From the NCBI GenBank assembly GCA_964035575.1, contig OZ037869.1, positions 930,001 to 994,000 of the forward strand: a stretch of DNA of 64,000 bases. The letters run 5' to 3'. The position numbers and the translations under genes were made by a program. This document shows positions 10,105-20,231 of this stretch, one piece after another (position 1 is the first letter of the stretch; every line of letters begins with the position of its first letter). This stretch comes from Rhynchopus sp. YZ270_cl-10 (lineage: Eukaryota; Euglenozoa; Diplonemea; Diplonemida; Diplonemidae). The notes below the pieces were generated by a model. That model did not search any database. It worked only from the letters and a program-made list of their open reading frames with translations, and had not been told where the DNA came from.

Positions 10105-12615
10105 ATGGACGGCATCCTCGAGAGCGACAAGGCACGCCTGCGTCCACCACCATCCTTTCTGACAAGGCCTGTTGGTGGGGGCAGCACTGCGGCAGTGCCC
10201 ACACATGTGAAGGGTTTGGGGTCCTCCCAAAGCGGTGCAACTGCGTCGTCGCCGGTGCGTGTGGGTGGGGGTGGGGGTGGGGGTGCAACTGCAGCACCAC
10301 TGTCTGGGATCAGAAGCAACCCTGTGAACCTGAACGGACGTGGCGCACCGTCGCCATCGCCAGTGCCTGTGGTGGGAAGCCCTTCACATCAGACGGGAGG
10401 AAGTCCTTCTGCAAGAGGCTCACCACTCGTGCAGCACAGGGACCGTGAGTATGCATCGACCCCACTGCGCTTTGGTGCAAAGGCAGACGAGAGGGCACCT
10501 GTGAGCAGACCTACCGCACAGGAGGAGGTGCGGAGCATGCCTGTGTCGTACGCAAGTCGTGCGAGCGACCGTCAAATGCAGCAGGAGCGTGTGGGTGCTG
10601 GTGCTGGTGGTGGTGCTGGTGGTGGTGGTGGTGAGAGACACAGGGCAGAGGAAGCAGGCCAAGGACACGACTACAACGAAGCCGACCTGCAGCTGAGTCG
10701 TGGCCGTGTTTCGCACCAAAGCCTGGACCGAGAGGAGCCACGTCCTGCACGTGGGATGAGCAGCAAGCGGAAGCCTGTGCCAAAGTCGGCTGGGAGGAGT
10801 GTGCTGCGTGGGAAGTCGCCTGGACCACAGGACAAGGCACCACGGAGCAAGGTTGGTGGTGTGGGTGTGGGTGGGCGGGGTCAGGGGACGGGTGCGGGTG
10901 CAGGGCCTGCAGGTGCACGGGCAGGTGGGAAGCGCCGTCCGACAGAGCTGGAGCAGGCACACCAGCAGGTGGAGAAGATGCGGACAACGATTGACCAGCA
11001 GCGGATGGACATTGCAGACCTGGAGGACAGGATCGAGCAGCAGCGTGGGCAGTTTGAACATGAGTTGCAGGCGAAACACAACGAGGCACAGGAGGCACTG
11101 GACATGATGGGGCAGGAGATGGACGACCTGGAGAGGCAGAAGAACGAGCAGATCCAGGGTCTGGAGGACCAGGTGATGGAGCAGCGTGCTGCGACACAGC
11201 GTGCAGAGCAGGAGGTTGTGGCTGCGAAGGAGGAGGCGGAGAAGCAGAAGAAGGTGATGCAGACGCGAATCCAGAGCATCACAGACGAGGCGAACAGCAG
11301 GATGGACGAGTACGAGGGTGTGATCCAGAAGTTCCAGGATGAGGTGCAGCGTCTGGAGGGTGTTGTGCAGCAGCGTGAAGACACGATCCGGAGTGTGGAA
11401 CGTGAGCGTGACGAGCGTTACCAGCAGTACGAGGAGTACCTGATGGTGGGGGAGAAGTCGCGTGCAGAGCTCCACAACGCGCTTATTGAGATGAAGGGGA
11501 ACATCCGTGTGTTTGCACGTGTGCGTCCGGTGCTTGAGGCAGAGGCGCAGGCAAAGCAGGGCGACCGCAGTACACACTTCCGCTTCCCTGAGGGAACAGA
11601 CCACCGTGTGCTGCAGGTGGCCGAGGTGCCTGGACATCAGAGTGTCATGAGCGGGAAGTCAGAGCCAACAAAGACACTGCCCTTCCAGTTTGACAAGGTG
11701 TTTGGTCCCGAGGCATCGCAGGAGGGTGTGTTTGACGAGATCTCGCAGCTGGTGCAGTCCTCGCTTGACGGCTACAAGGTGACGATCTTCGCCTACGGGC
11801 AGACGGGGAGTGGGAAGACCTTCACGATGGAGGGTCCCTCGCCTGCAACAGAGGGGGAGAACACTGGGATGATTGCGCGCACTGTGAACCAGATCTTTGA
11901 GAACTGCCAGTGGAAGTCGAAGCAGACGGGGTTCCGCTTCAAGCTGATCTGCTCCTTCCTCGAGATCTACAACGAGACTGTGTGTGACCTGCTGGACCCG
12001 AAGGGGCTGACGGCACACGGCACACAGGCTGTGAAGCATGAGATCCGCATCCAGGACAACGAGGCTGTTGTGGCGAACATCCACGAGGAGGTTGTTGAGG
12101 ACAAGCACCACGTCTACGAGCTGCTGCGGATTGCGAACGAGAACCGCAGCACAGCAGGGACGAAGATGAACGAGCGTGCGTCGCGCAGCCACTCTGTCTT
12201 CATGATGAAGATCAAGGGCTACAACGAGGCCACGCGGCAGGAGATCAGCGGTCTGCTCAACCTTGTCGACCTTGCTGGTTCCGAGCGTCTGTCGAAGAGT
12301 CAGGCCGAGGGCGACCGTCTCAGGGAGACACAGCACATCAACAAGTCCCTTGCCTGTCTTGGGGATGTCATTGCAGCGCTGGCCAAGGGGGACGGTGCGC
12401 ACGTGCCCTTCCGCCAGTCCAAGCTCACCCATCTTCTGCAGCCCTCCATGACAAACGAGTCGAAGACCCTCATGTTTGTGAACCTGAACCCTGTGAAGGA
12501 TCACCTCCACGAGTCCCTGTGCTCCCTGCGTTTCGCTGCAAAGGTGAATGCTTGTGAAATTGGTTTGGCGCGTCGCAAAGTGAAGCAGTCGAAGGATAAG
12601 GATAGAGACAACTAG
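10105..12615 (+). CDS. Kinesin-14 family C-terminal motor protein
   Basis: This is a minus-end-directed microtubule motor of about 836 residues in one exon. The first 180 residues are Gly/Pro/Ser-rich and disordered, and include a (GGTGGG)n Gly run. A basic stretch follows at about 225-285, then a long coiled coil at about 285-460. The neck/motor junction (EMKGNIRVFARVRP, about 465) is the kinesin-14 signature. The motor has a P-loop (AYGQTGSGKT, about 563), switch I (NENRSTAGTKMNERASRSHS) and switch II (LVDLAGSE, about 720). A basic tail ends the protein. I take the ATG at 10105; an upstream in-frame GTG is not a credible start. The expected role is in spindle or flagellar microtubule organisation. 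All motor motifs look intact. Confidence 0.95.
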   Translation: MDGILESDKARLRPPPSFLTRPVGGGSTAAVPTHVKGLGSSQSGATASSPVRVGGGGGGGATAAPLSGIRSNPVNLNGRGAPSPSPVPVVGSPSHQTGGSPSARGSPLVQHRDREYASTPLRFGAKADERAPVSRPTAQEEVRSMPVSYASRASDRQMQQERVGAGAGGGAGGGGGERHRAEEAGQGHDYNEADLQLSRGRVSHQSLDREEPRPARGMSSKRKPVPKSAGRSVLRGKSPGPQDKAPRSKVGGVGVGGRGQGTGAGAGPAGARAGGKRRPTELEQAHQQVEKMRTTIDQQRMDIADLEDRIEQQRGQFEHELQAKHNEAQEALDMMGQEMDDLERQKNEQIQGLEDQVMEQRAATQRAEQEVVAAKEEAEKQKKVMQTRIQSITDEANSRMDEYEGVIQKFQDEVQRLEGVVQQREDTIRSVERERDERYQQYEEYLMVGEKSRAELHNALIEMKGNIRVFARVRPVLEAEAQAKQGDRSTHFRFPEGTDHRVLQVAEVPGHQSVMSGKSEPTKTLPFQFDKVFGPEASQEGVFDEISQLVQSSLDGYKVTIFAYGQTGSGKTFTMEGPSPATEGENTGMIARTVNQIFENCQWKSKQTGFRFKLICSFLEIYNETVCDLLDPKGLTAHGTQAVKHEIRIQDNEAVVANIHEEVVEDKHHVYELLRIANENRSTAGTKMNERASRSHSVFMMKIKGYNEATRQEISGLLNLVDLAGSERLSKSQAEGDRLRETQHINKSLACLGDVIAALAKGDGAHVPFRQSKLTHLLQPSMTNESKTLMFVNLNPVKDHLHESLCSLRFAAKVNACEIGLARRKVKQSKDKDRDN

Positions 12616-13564
12616 GAGAGGAAGGAGGAGGGTTTGTTTGTTGAGACAAAACACACTTCAAATGGAGTGTTCTTTATTTTTTTTGAAAATCAATAACACC
12701 AAAAGCAAATAAAACAGAAGGTAGTAAATGGGGGACAGAAAGAAGAGATTAACACAAACAACAAATGCAGAAAGGAAAAAGGCAATATGGCAGAAACACA
12801 AAAGAATTGTCCTCCAGCCTTGAGGTGATATTGGATGCAGAAGTGATTGTCTTTTATTATTAGTGATTTGTTGAGACCAAGAAACAAGAGCAGAGATTCC
12901 AGTCAGATGGCAATGCCACTTTGCTGAAGGTACTTCTCTCTCTCTCTTCAAATGCAATGAGAAGCCCGAGATGAGAATGTAAACATTTAGATATTTCCCC
13001 CCCGTCACCAACCCCCACTCGCTACCCCACTACCCACCTTCAATAGCCCCACTTCCCAACCTCACTTCCCCCAATCCGTAGATTGCAGGTTTGTGTGATG
13101 TGCACATTCTTGCAGCACCATTTTTATTATTAATCTCACGTTTGCACACGTTGCAGAACAAAGCGGCAAGGGAGGCAGGAGGGTGGGATATTTGTTTTCA
13201 TATTGTGGGTAGGGCAGGGCTTTGACGTCTTTTGTCAACCGCTTGTTTTGTTTATTTTAGAGTATTTCCCATTTCCCATTTCCAAACCCCAACCACCGCC
13301 ACCAGCATAAGGTGTGTTCACAAGAAGTGATCAACTTTGTGTGGACAAGGATTACCCTGGTATGGAAAAAAAGCGGAGTGAACATGAAACGTAGAAAAAA
13401 GAAGAAAAAAGTTCTAAAAAATAGGGGGCAAAAAAAAGACAAACACAGTGGCAAAAGAGCAACACGAGAGCGTGAGATGACAGAAAAACATATGAAAAAG
13501 TCTTTGGCATTGTTTTTTTTCTTTATTCGCCGAATTTTTTCCTTGTGCTTCCTTCCTCTTTTTC
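12616..13564. other. Spacer downstream of the kinesin gene
   Basis: AT-rich 3' flank with no supported gene. Short open frames on both strands are low complexity. It ends at the first module of the mosaic repeat block. Confidence 0.6.
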
Positions 13565-13647
13565 TGTGCACATGATGAAACACACCCTTGGTCCGTGTTT
13601 AAGAGTGCCTTGTGCACGATGCTGCCAACAGAGGGCGCTGAAGCACA
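13565..13647 (+). ncRNA. Box C/D snoRNA-like unit, copy 1
   Basis: The 83-nt unit has a 5-bp terminal stem (TGTGC with GCACA), box C ATGATGA at positions 8-14 and box D CTGA at 74-77, in the spacing expected of a C/D snoRNA. An internal AAACAC/GTGTTT hairpin is also possible. The presumptive guide is AACAGAGGGCG just before box D. No clear C'/D' pair is seen. The RNA class is an inference from shape only. Confidence 0.35.
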
Positions 13648-14029
13648 TCTTCGTTTGTTCGACATGGACTTGAAGAAGGCTGCTACACCGGGTGCCAGTG
13701 CTTCGCACTGCAATGAGCTGGCACCACGGATGCTGGCCAAGACACATGAGGAGGACACACTTTCACTTTCACGTTGACGTGTTCGTGATGAAATATTAGG
13801 TTCCAAGTCTTCTTTCCAATGAGCGGCTGTGGGGTAACCCTCTGCAGTCCTGATTCTTTTGTACCTCAACGCTGACAGTTTCATGCTGAGACACACCTCT
13901 TCCATCCACACACGACGCTGTTGGAAGCGGCTTGTATCTCCCACTGCCAGGCTGTCGTCCTGCTGTGAGGTCATAAAGACCGCAAGATTTGTCTGTTTAC
14001 TTTATCTGTTTCCTTCCTTCCTCTATTCC

Positions 14030-14112
14030 TGTGCACATGATGAAACACACCCTTGGTCCGTGTTTAAGAGTGCCTTGTGCACGATGCTGCCAACAGAGGG
14101 CGCTGAAGCACA
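14030..14112 (+). ncRNA. Box C/D snoRNA-like unit, copy 2
   Basis: Identical in boxes and terminal stem to copy 1. It starts the second A module, right after module B. Confidence 0.35.
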
Positions 14113-14550
14113 TCTTCGTTTGTTCGACATGGACTTGAAGAAGGCTGCTACACCGGGTGCCAGTGCTTCGCACTGCAATGAGCTGGCACCACGGATGCTG
14201 GCCAAGACACATCAGGAGAACAGAGGTATCACGGAATGTTGCCGAGAAACCTGTGTGGTGTACGCATGCTTTGGCAGTGTGATGAGAATTCTGAATATTC
14301 GCAACGACACATCTGTGGATGAGAAGAAACACTTTTACAACCAAGAACTGACTGTCTGCCCTTCTCTGCTGCACTCTGCACTCTGCTCTCGCGAATGATG
14401 ATACAAGAAGAATATTCGCTACTTCCGACACCTGTAGGGTGGATGTAAACAAATCTTCATGACAACCTTTAATGACTGACACACGTGTTTCCTGTTTCCA
14501 CACCCACCCATTCCCTTCCTCTCCCTTTCCCTCCTTCCTTCCTTCCTTTC

Positions 14551-14633
14551 TGTGCACGTGATGAAACACACCCTTGGTCCGTGTTTAAGAGTGCCTTGTG
14601 CACGATGCTGCCAACAGAGGGCGCTGAAGCACA
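14551..14633 (+). ncRNA. Box C/D snoRNA-like unit, copy 3
   Basis: This copy opens the A' leader of the first P-domain gene. Its box C is GTGATGA instead of ATGATGA, a change that still fits the RTGATGA consensus. Box D and the terminal stem are unchanged. Confidence 0.38.
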
Positions 14634-14971
14634 GCTGTTTTGCTTTCCATTTCTTCACAACCACACAACCACCCTCGCTGTCGTTGCGCCTTGTGTTCCT
14701 TACATTGCAACGTGAAACCAGGTGGGAGAAAGTGAGAGACACAAACCTGACGAGGCCGCATGCGGTGGAACCAGTGCTCCGCTTTTGCAGTGAGCTGGTG
14801 CCACGGAATGTTGCCGAGAAACAAACAATCACACATCTCAAGATGTGTGTGCACGTGAGGCAGATTCATTTCCCAACTATTCTCCACGTCTCCACCATAT
14901 TGCCACCCACACACCACACCCTTCCTCACGACTTACAGACACAAAGCCTTTATCACACAAAAGCCAAGACA

Positions 14972-16033
14972 ATGATGACCCGTGCCCTTGTTCTGCTCCT
15001 TGCGAGCGCTGTGGTGTCTGCGGACACAACTGTCGAGGGTGTGACCTTCACCGACGCAGAGAAGACTGCGACCCTCGAGGCGGCGAACAAGGCGTCGTGG
15101 GAGACGCTGCACTACACATTCGACCTGCACGACTACAAGGCCACGAACGTTGTGAACGGACGCACCTACACCACACTCGACGAGCTGGCAGCAGTGAGTG
15201 GTGTGAACTATTTCGTGCTGAACCTCTTCAAGACGAAGGTGGGGGAGGTGTGCCCCCCTGCAACGCTCTCTGTCCTTGACGCGAAGATTGTGAGTGCTGC
15301 TGAGAACCTGATGTACCCTGTGCTTGTGACGATGGGTGGTCTGTCGGCAACTGCGGCGGAGGCTGTGTTCCGTGCACGCCCGATCTGCTCGGTGGCACAG
15401 CTGGAGGGTGTTCTGTCCTCGCAGGAGGTGCAGGTGCTGACGGAGTTCGTGCTGCGCCCTGGAACGTGCTTCACCAACGACGACTGCGACGCGACACACA
15501 CCTGCATGGGTGCACCACACGACAACGTTGTGCCGTGGGGTCTGTGCGTTGTGAAGGCGTCCCCTGAGGGCATGGGTGCGACGTGCACGATCATCGAGAG
15601 CTGCAACACTGGGCTCGTCTGCGTGGGGCTGACCATGAACGCTCTGGCCGGTTCGTGCGACTTTGCTTGGATGGGCGCGAACTTCGTTGGGCTCTCTGAC
15701 GCGACCCCCACCTCGACTGTTGTTGTGCCTGTGTACGGCCAGGCCACCGTACCCGTGGACGCTCTGCTCTCCGTGAACCCGTGGAGCGTGCAGAACCGCG
15801 AGAGCGTGAAGATTGTTGTTGAGGACCCGAACGGCACCCAGGTGACTGTGTTCGACGGCCCTGAGCTTGCCAAGGTGAAGTCGTACGTGTCGATCCCGAC
15901 CACGATCCAGGTGCCGCACAGCGGAGACGACACCATCAACGGTGCCTGGAAGATCATTGTGACCAACCCCGGTGGTGTTGCCACAGGAACCCTGACTGAC
16001 ATCAAGCTTGTCATGACGTCGCGTTTCGACTGA
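14972..16033 (+). CDS. Secreted protein with helix-hairpin-helix-like N-terminus and C-terminal P domain (copy 1)
   Basis: The protein has 353 residues. A signal peptide (MMTRALVLLLASAVVSA) precedes a region resembling ComEA-type helix-hairpin-helix repeats (about 30-85; AANKASWETL ... TLDELAAVSGV). A second such region follows at about 100-160, then a short Cys-rich stretch (CFTNDDCDATHTC, about 165-215). The C-terminal 95 residues look like a P/Homo B domain of proprotein convertases (VKIVVEDPNGT ... GAWKIIVTNPGG). No protease domain is present, so it is not a convertase. The start is the first ATG after the shared leader; its signal peptide supports it. Copy 2 at 47795 differs at six residues, all within the first 80. 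The function is unknown; an extracellular or vacuolar binding role is a guess. Confidence 0.85.
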   Translation: MMTRALVLLLASAVVSADTTVEGVTFTDAEKTATLEAANKASWETLHYTFDLHDYKATNVVNGRTYTTLDELAAVSGVNYFVLNLFKTKVGEVCPPATLSVLDAKIVSAAENLMYPVLVTMGGLSATAAEAVFRARPICSVAQLEGVLSSQEVQVLTEFVLRPGTCFTNDDCDATHTCMGAPHDNVVPWGLCVVKASPEGMGATCTIIESCNTGLVCVGLTMNALAGSCDFAWMGANFVGLSDATPTSTVVVPVYGQATVPVDALLSVNPWSVQNRESVKIVVEDPNGTQVTVFDGPELAKVKSYVSIPTTIQVPHSGDDTINGAWKIIVTNPGGVATGTLTDIKLVMTSRFD

Positions 16034-17074
16034 TGCGTCTTCGGTCGCCCTCTCCTTTTCCCTTTTCTTTTATTTTATTTTCTTTGCTGTTGTTTGTGCC
16101 GATTCACTAGTCGCACAAATAAGGCAATAATTTGATTCCACACCCATTTCTTTTTTGTTTTATTTTGTCAACTCCGTTTAGGTGACCAAGCACAATTAGG
16201 CTTGTGTTCATCTGAAAAAGCTTTTTCATTTTTATATTATAGTTTTTCTCCACTGTTCTCTTCCACATTCTGGGAGCTTCCTCTTGTGGTGACAAATTTG
16301 CATTTCGTTTTTTTATTTTTATTTTTATTTTATTTTCGCGTGCACAGCATTGACGACTATATTTGACAGTGGGCCCGAATACCGATTTGTACTCCGAACT
16401 GTGTTTTTGCTTGGCCCGAGAGTCATGAGATGAATGTCTCACCCCAGCCACAAGCGTGCTGGGTGTGATGGATTGTTGTGTGTCTGCACGTTCCCCCCTT
16501 ATTCTCCGTCTTCTCCCCACGAGCCTTGCAATCTGGCATTCAAGGAGAAATATACCCCCTTATCATCACTTTTGCGCTGTTGCGTATGTCTTCCTCCCTT
16601 CTCTTTTCCTTTTGATTGTGTTCGTTGCAAAAGTTGACCATCATTTTTATTTTGTCAATCAGCAACCAGAAGAAATATGCTCCCTCAGCACAAATCTTTC
16701 TGCATGGAACGCTTTCGTTTGGCTTTTCCTTTTTATAATAATTTTTCCACTCAAAAATCTCTTCGGAATCCCATTCTTAAGGGAGTTCTTTTTTGTGTCA
16801 AATGAGTTTGCCTATTTCTTGTGATTGAATCGAATTAGATGGGATGATTGTCAATACAAGAAATGGGAAAGTTGTTGAAACACAAAGAGAATAAAACTGA
16901 CAAAAACAGAGATTCAAAATACAAAAGAAAAACCAACGCATCCCCCCTCTCCCTTTCCAACGCAATGTCACTGAACATGGTCCCTAGTCTCCTCATCAGG
17001 GTCGCCTCTGCACCCGATATGAGGCTGCGGAAACCGTACTGAACTTGGGTTCATTTTTATTGAACGCTGCTATC
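16034..17074 (+). repeat. 3' flank shared with the second P-domain gene copy
   Basis: This region matches 48857-49907 over most of its length, with a few indels. It includes the motif AGGTGACCAAGCACAA (16180) and a conserved stretch near 16433-16580. No gene of its own is supported. It probably holds the 3' UTR and polyadenylation signals of the P-domain gene. Confidence 0.75.
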
Positions 17075-17157
17075 TGTGCACATGATGAAACACACCCTTG
17101 GTCCGTGTTTAAGAGTGCCTTGTGCACGATGCTGCCAACAGAGGGCGCCGAAGCACA
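17075..17157 (+). ncRNA. Box C/D snoRNA-like unit, copy 4
   Basis: The terminal stem and box C are intact, but box D reads CCGA instead of CTGA, so this copy may be inactive if the class is right. It starts an A' module with no gene directly downstream. Confidence 0.25.
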
Positions 17158-17646
17158 GCTGTTTTGTTTTCCATTTCTTCACAACCACACAACCACCCTC
17201 GCTGTCGTTGCGCCTTGTGTTCCTTACATTGCAACGTGAAACCAGGTGGGAGAAAGTGAGAAACACAAACCTGACGAGGCCGCATGCGGTGGAACCAGTG
17301 CTCCGCTTTTGCAGTGAGCTGGTGCCACGGAATGTTGCCGAGAAACCTGTGTGGTGTACGCATGCTTTGGCAGTGTGATGAGAATTCTGAATATTCGCAA
17401 CGACACATCTGTGGATGAGAAGAAACACTTTTACAACCAAGAACTGACTGTCTGTCCTTCTCTGCTGCACTCTGCACTCTGCTCTTGCGGATGATGATAC
17501 AAGAAGAATATTCGCTACTTCCGACACCTGTAGGGTGGATGTAAACAAATCTTCATTACAACCTTTAATGACTGACACACGTGTTTCCTGTTTCCACACC
17601 CACCCATTCCCTTCCTCTCCCTTTCCCTCCTTCCTTCCTTCCTTTC

Positions 17647-17729
17647 TGTGCACATGATGAAACACACCCTTGGTCCGTGTTTAAGAGTGCCTTGTGCACG
17701 ATGCTGCCAACAGAGGGCGCTGAAGCACA
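17647..17729 (+). ncRNA. Box C/D snoRNA-like unit, copy 5
   Basis: Identical to copy 1 in stem and boxes. It opens the A module after the second C module. Confidence 0.35.
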
Positions 17730-18099
17730 TCTTCGTTTGTTCGACATGGACTTGAAGAAGGCTGCTACACCGGGTGCCAGTGCTTCGCACTGCAATGAGC
17801 TGGCACCACGGATGCTGGCCAAGACACATGAGGAGGACACACTTTCACTTTGACGTTGACGTGTTCGTGATGAAATATTAGGTTCCAAGTCTTCTTTCCA
17901 ATGAGCGGCTGTGGGGTAACCCTCTGCAGTCCTGATTCTTTTGTACCTCAACGCTGACAGTTTCATGCTGAGACACACCTCTTCCATCCACACACGACGC
18001 TGTTGGAAGCGGCTTGTATCTCCCACTGCCAGGCTGTCGTCCTGCTGTGAGGTCATAAAGACCGCAAGATTTGTCTGTTTACTTTATCTGTTTCCTTTC

Positions 18100-18182
18100 T
18101 GTGCACATGATGAAACACACCCTTGGTCCGTGTTTAAGAGTGCCTTGTGCACGATGCTGCCAACAGAGGGCGCTGAAGTACA
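18100..18182 (+). ncRNA. Box C/D snoRNA-like unit, copy 6 (end of block I)
   Basis: Boxes C and D are intact. The 3' stem reads GTACA instead of GCACA, which replaces a G-C pair with a G-U wobble. Homology to the A module ends almost exactly at the end of this 83-nt unit. Confidence 0.35.
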
Positions 18183-18780
18183 TTTCTCCATATGATTATT
18201 CCGTTCTCCCATTTGGTCTTAATATACTTCAGCTTGTATGCGCAGTCCAGTATGTTGACACATCCCTGCCGCAACTTCTGGTGTCCGGCATTGCACTGTG
18301 CGTGAAAGTGCCAATGCCGGCTAACTTCTCTGGAGTCAGGTTGACCATGCTATGCCTGTACCCTCTCTACGCACTCAGAGTGCGTACGCACAACAGTCGT
18401 TTACGATCTGCCTGCACAGGAGCATATCTTATGTAGCGAGCCAGAAGCCTTGACACAGCTGTTGCATCTTCTGCGCAGGGTTCTTCAGTACAGAAGGGGG
18501 GGTTTTTTATTTTATTTTGTATTCTACACCAGCCCCGCCGCCAGGATTTTGGGTTTTGAAAAAGTTCTGTTGATGGTCCAAAAAAAAAAATTTCGCGCTT
18601 CGCGCGAAACCCCCTGCAAAGCTCCTTCTCGTGGCCTCCGGCGGAGAGACGCATGTTCCCCAAGCCCGGCCAGAGTTCCTCCGAATCAGCGACAGGCTGT
18701 ACATTGTACATTTCGGTGGCCGTCCACAAGCCGTAGTGGGTGTCAGCCTTCTTATCAGTAAGCAGAGGTCATGGTAACCA
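18183..18780. other. Spacer after block I
   Basis: No gene is supported. A small GC hairpin (CGCGCTTCGCGCG) lies near 18595. Overlapping minus-strand open frames at 18367-18995 have no recognised domain and run into simple repeats. Confidence 0.5.
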
Positions 18781-19290
18781 AAGGTTCCTGGCGAAGCCTC
18801 GGTACGCAACATTTTTAAAAAATGTTCCCATAAAATGGAACTGCGTTGGTGGTGGGAGCTGCTTGCGCCGCAGGCGCACGGTACGCAACCTTTTTTTTTT
18901 TTCCACCACCCGATTTCAGGGCTCTCGGAGATCACCCCCAAAACCCAAAAAGGGGGGTGATTTGGGGTCAAAAAATTTCCCCACACCATGTGCAAAGGGT
19001 GGGACGTGGGAAAGAAACTGCGGTCATGGCACCCGAAAGGTTCCGGGCGAAGCCACGGTACGCAACATTTCTATAAAATGTTGACATAAAATGGCACTGT
19101 CGTTGGTAATTATCGTCAGTTTGCATGAATTTTACTTCCATATTTTGCTGAACGAAAGTTTCTGGCGAAGCCACGGTACGCAACATTTCAAAAGAATGCG
19201 CTTAAAATTGCACATTATTACAGCCAAACTATGTCAAAGGGAAGGATGGTTGTAAGCTTGCGCCGCAGGCGCACGGTACGCTACTTGTTT
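18781..19290. repeat. Interspersed CGGTACGCAAC repeats
   Basis: Five short repeats end in CGGTACGC(A/T)AC. Three follow GGCGAAGCC(A/T) (about 18791, 19047 and 19160) and two follow GCGCCGCAGGCGCA (about 18867 and 19262). Most are followed by an ATTT...AAAATGTT-like dyad. The two subtypes are interleaved. No gene is seen. They may be terminal motifs of small elements inserted side by side. Confidence 0.6.
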
Positions 19291-19655
19291 CTTTCGCCAT
19301 GCTGCATGCTTCCTTTTTCCTTCGGCGTTTGACCAATTGAGTCGCGTTCTGGCTGTGACGGGTCACTTTGTTCACTGCTGTGTGAACAACGGAGCTCTAG
19401 TAAAGACCCCCCCAAAAAAATCCGGATTTCCCAACTTTTTTTTTTTTTTGGGGGGGTGATTTTCCGAAAAAATCACCCCCCCCCCCCCCCCCCAAAATCC
19501 GTTATTTTTTTTTTTTGGGGATTTTTGGGCAAAATCACCCCCCCCGAGAGCCTTGCCCGATTTTGACTTTTTTGGGACGTTTGAGCACTCACCTCTCCAT
19601 ATCTTCTTCTCCTGAGATTTTTTGACAAGTAGAACGGGTCTGAACCACTCAACAG

Positions 19656-19690
<35 letters not shown>

Positions 19691-19693
19691 TCC
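19291..19693. other. Homopolymer-rich spacer
   Basis: Low-complexity DNA with runs of C (about 19479-19495), G and T (19660-19689). No gene is supported. Assembly accuracy in the long runs is doubtful. Confidence 0.6.
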
Positions 19694-20046
19694 CCTGGGA
19701 AATAAAGTATACGAAGGATTTGGCACTTTTAGCGGGATTTTATTTAATGATAATTTCACGCTAAATTTTGGTACATGTAGGTAGTAGGGCTGGAGGGACC
19801 GTCCAGCCTTTTTTAGCCTCCCTCCAGCCTCCTCAATCCCGCCAGCCCCTCAGCGGGCCTATCTAGGGGTCCGCGGGACCCGGTAGCGCTGGCGGGAGGG
19901 TAATGAGAGCTTTTTTTTTTTTTTTTTCACGCTCTTTTTTTTTTTTTTCCCTGAGAGCTTCCTGTGAGGACACATACTCGTTAGTTATTGCACAATAAAT
20001 AAGTCACGCTAAAAGTGCCAAATCCTTTCGTATACTTTATTTCCCG
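19694..20046. mobile_element. 353-bp foldback (MITE-like) element
   Basis: Near-perfect 40-bp inverted repeats lie at the ends: AAATAAAGTATACGAAGGAT on the left (about 19699) and its inverted copy ending near 20043. The arm continues through TTGGCACTTTTAGCG. The interior is T-rich and non-coding, with a GC-rich patch at 19790-19900. Confidence 0.7.
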
Positions 20047-20060
20047 TGAAATAAAATTAC

Positions 20061-20231
20061 GTATTCACCTCCTTTTAGCGGATTATTTTGCGATACTTCA
20101 CTTATTTTTTTCCCAGGCTCGTGCACTCAATTTGCCTCGCTTCGCTCGGCAAATTAAGTAGCCCTCGCCTGGGAAAAAAATGCGTGAAGTTATCACAAAA
20201 TAAAACCCCGCTAAAAGGAGGTGAATAAATA
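20061..20231. mobile_element. 171-bp foldback element
   Basis: Arms of about 57 bp (TATTCACCTCCTTTTAGCGG and on; inverted at 20167-20231) flank a short loop containing CGCTTCGCTCGG. It abuts the 353-bp element, and both share the CGCTAAAAG motif in their arms, so they may be related families. Confidence 0.7.

Larger units (their letters stand above)
13565..18182 (+). repeat. Mosaic duplicated block I (modules A, A', B, C around a P-domain gene)
   Basis: Module order by sequence identity: A 13565-13748, B 13749-14029, A 14030-14213, C 14225-14550, A' 14551-14971 (leader of the gene), gene 14972-16033, shared 3' flank 16034-17074, A' 17075-17346, C 17347-17646, A 17647-17830, B 17831-18099, truncated A 18100-18182. 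All modules have the same orientation. A and A' share an identical 83-bp start and a similar end (CCAGTGCT...GAGCTGG...CCACGGA) but differ in the middle. The block is a rearranged duplicate of 46738-50745. Long open frames cross the modules on both strands; they reflect high conservation between copies, not proven protein. Confidence 0.9.

Noticed and set aside
10420-11637. Long minus-strand frames over the kinesin gene
   Set aside because: They mirror the G/C-rich codon bias of the kinesin. They are Leu/His/Arg-rich without domains, while the + strand encodes an intact motor.
13627-13643. CTCF-like motif (CCAACAGAGGGCGCTG) in each A module
   Set aside because: It resembles the vertebrate CTCF site, but protists lack CTCF. 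It overlaps the predicted box D and guide region, so the match is probably chance.
14552-14971. N-terminal extension of the P-domain protein through the leader
   Set aside because: The frame is open upstream, but the leader also precedes unrelated genes, and the signal peptide starts at 14972.
14933-15919. 328-codon minus-strand frame over the P-domain gene (and its twin at 47756-48742)
   Set aside because: It is a shadow of biased codon use on the + strand. The P-domain frame has a signal peptide and recognisable domains.
18183-18460. Short reverse-transcriptase-like motif (YSVLPFGLN)
   Set aside because: The match is a few residues only, with no neighbouring polymerase motifs. At most it is a tiny fossil scrap of a retroelement.
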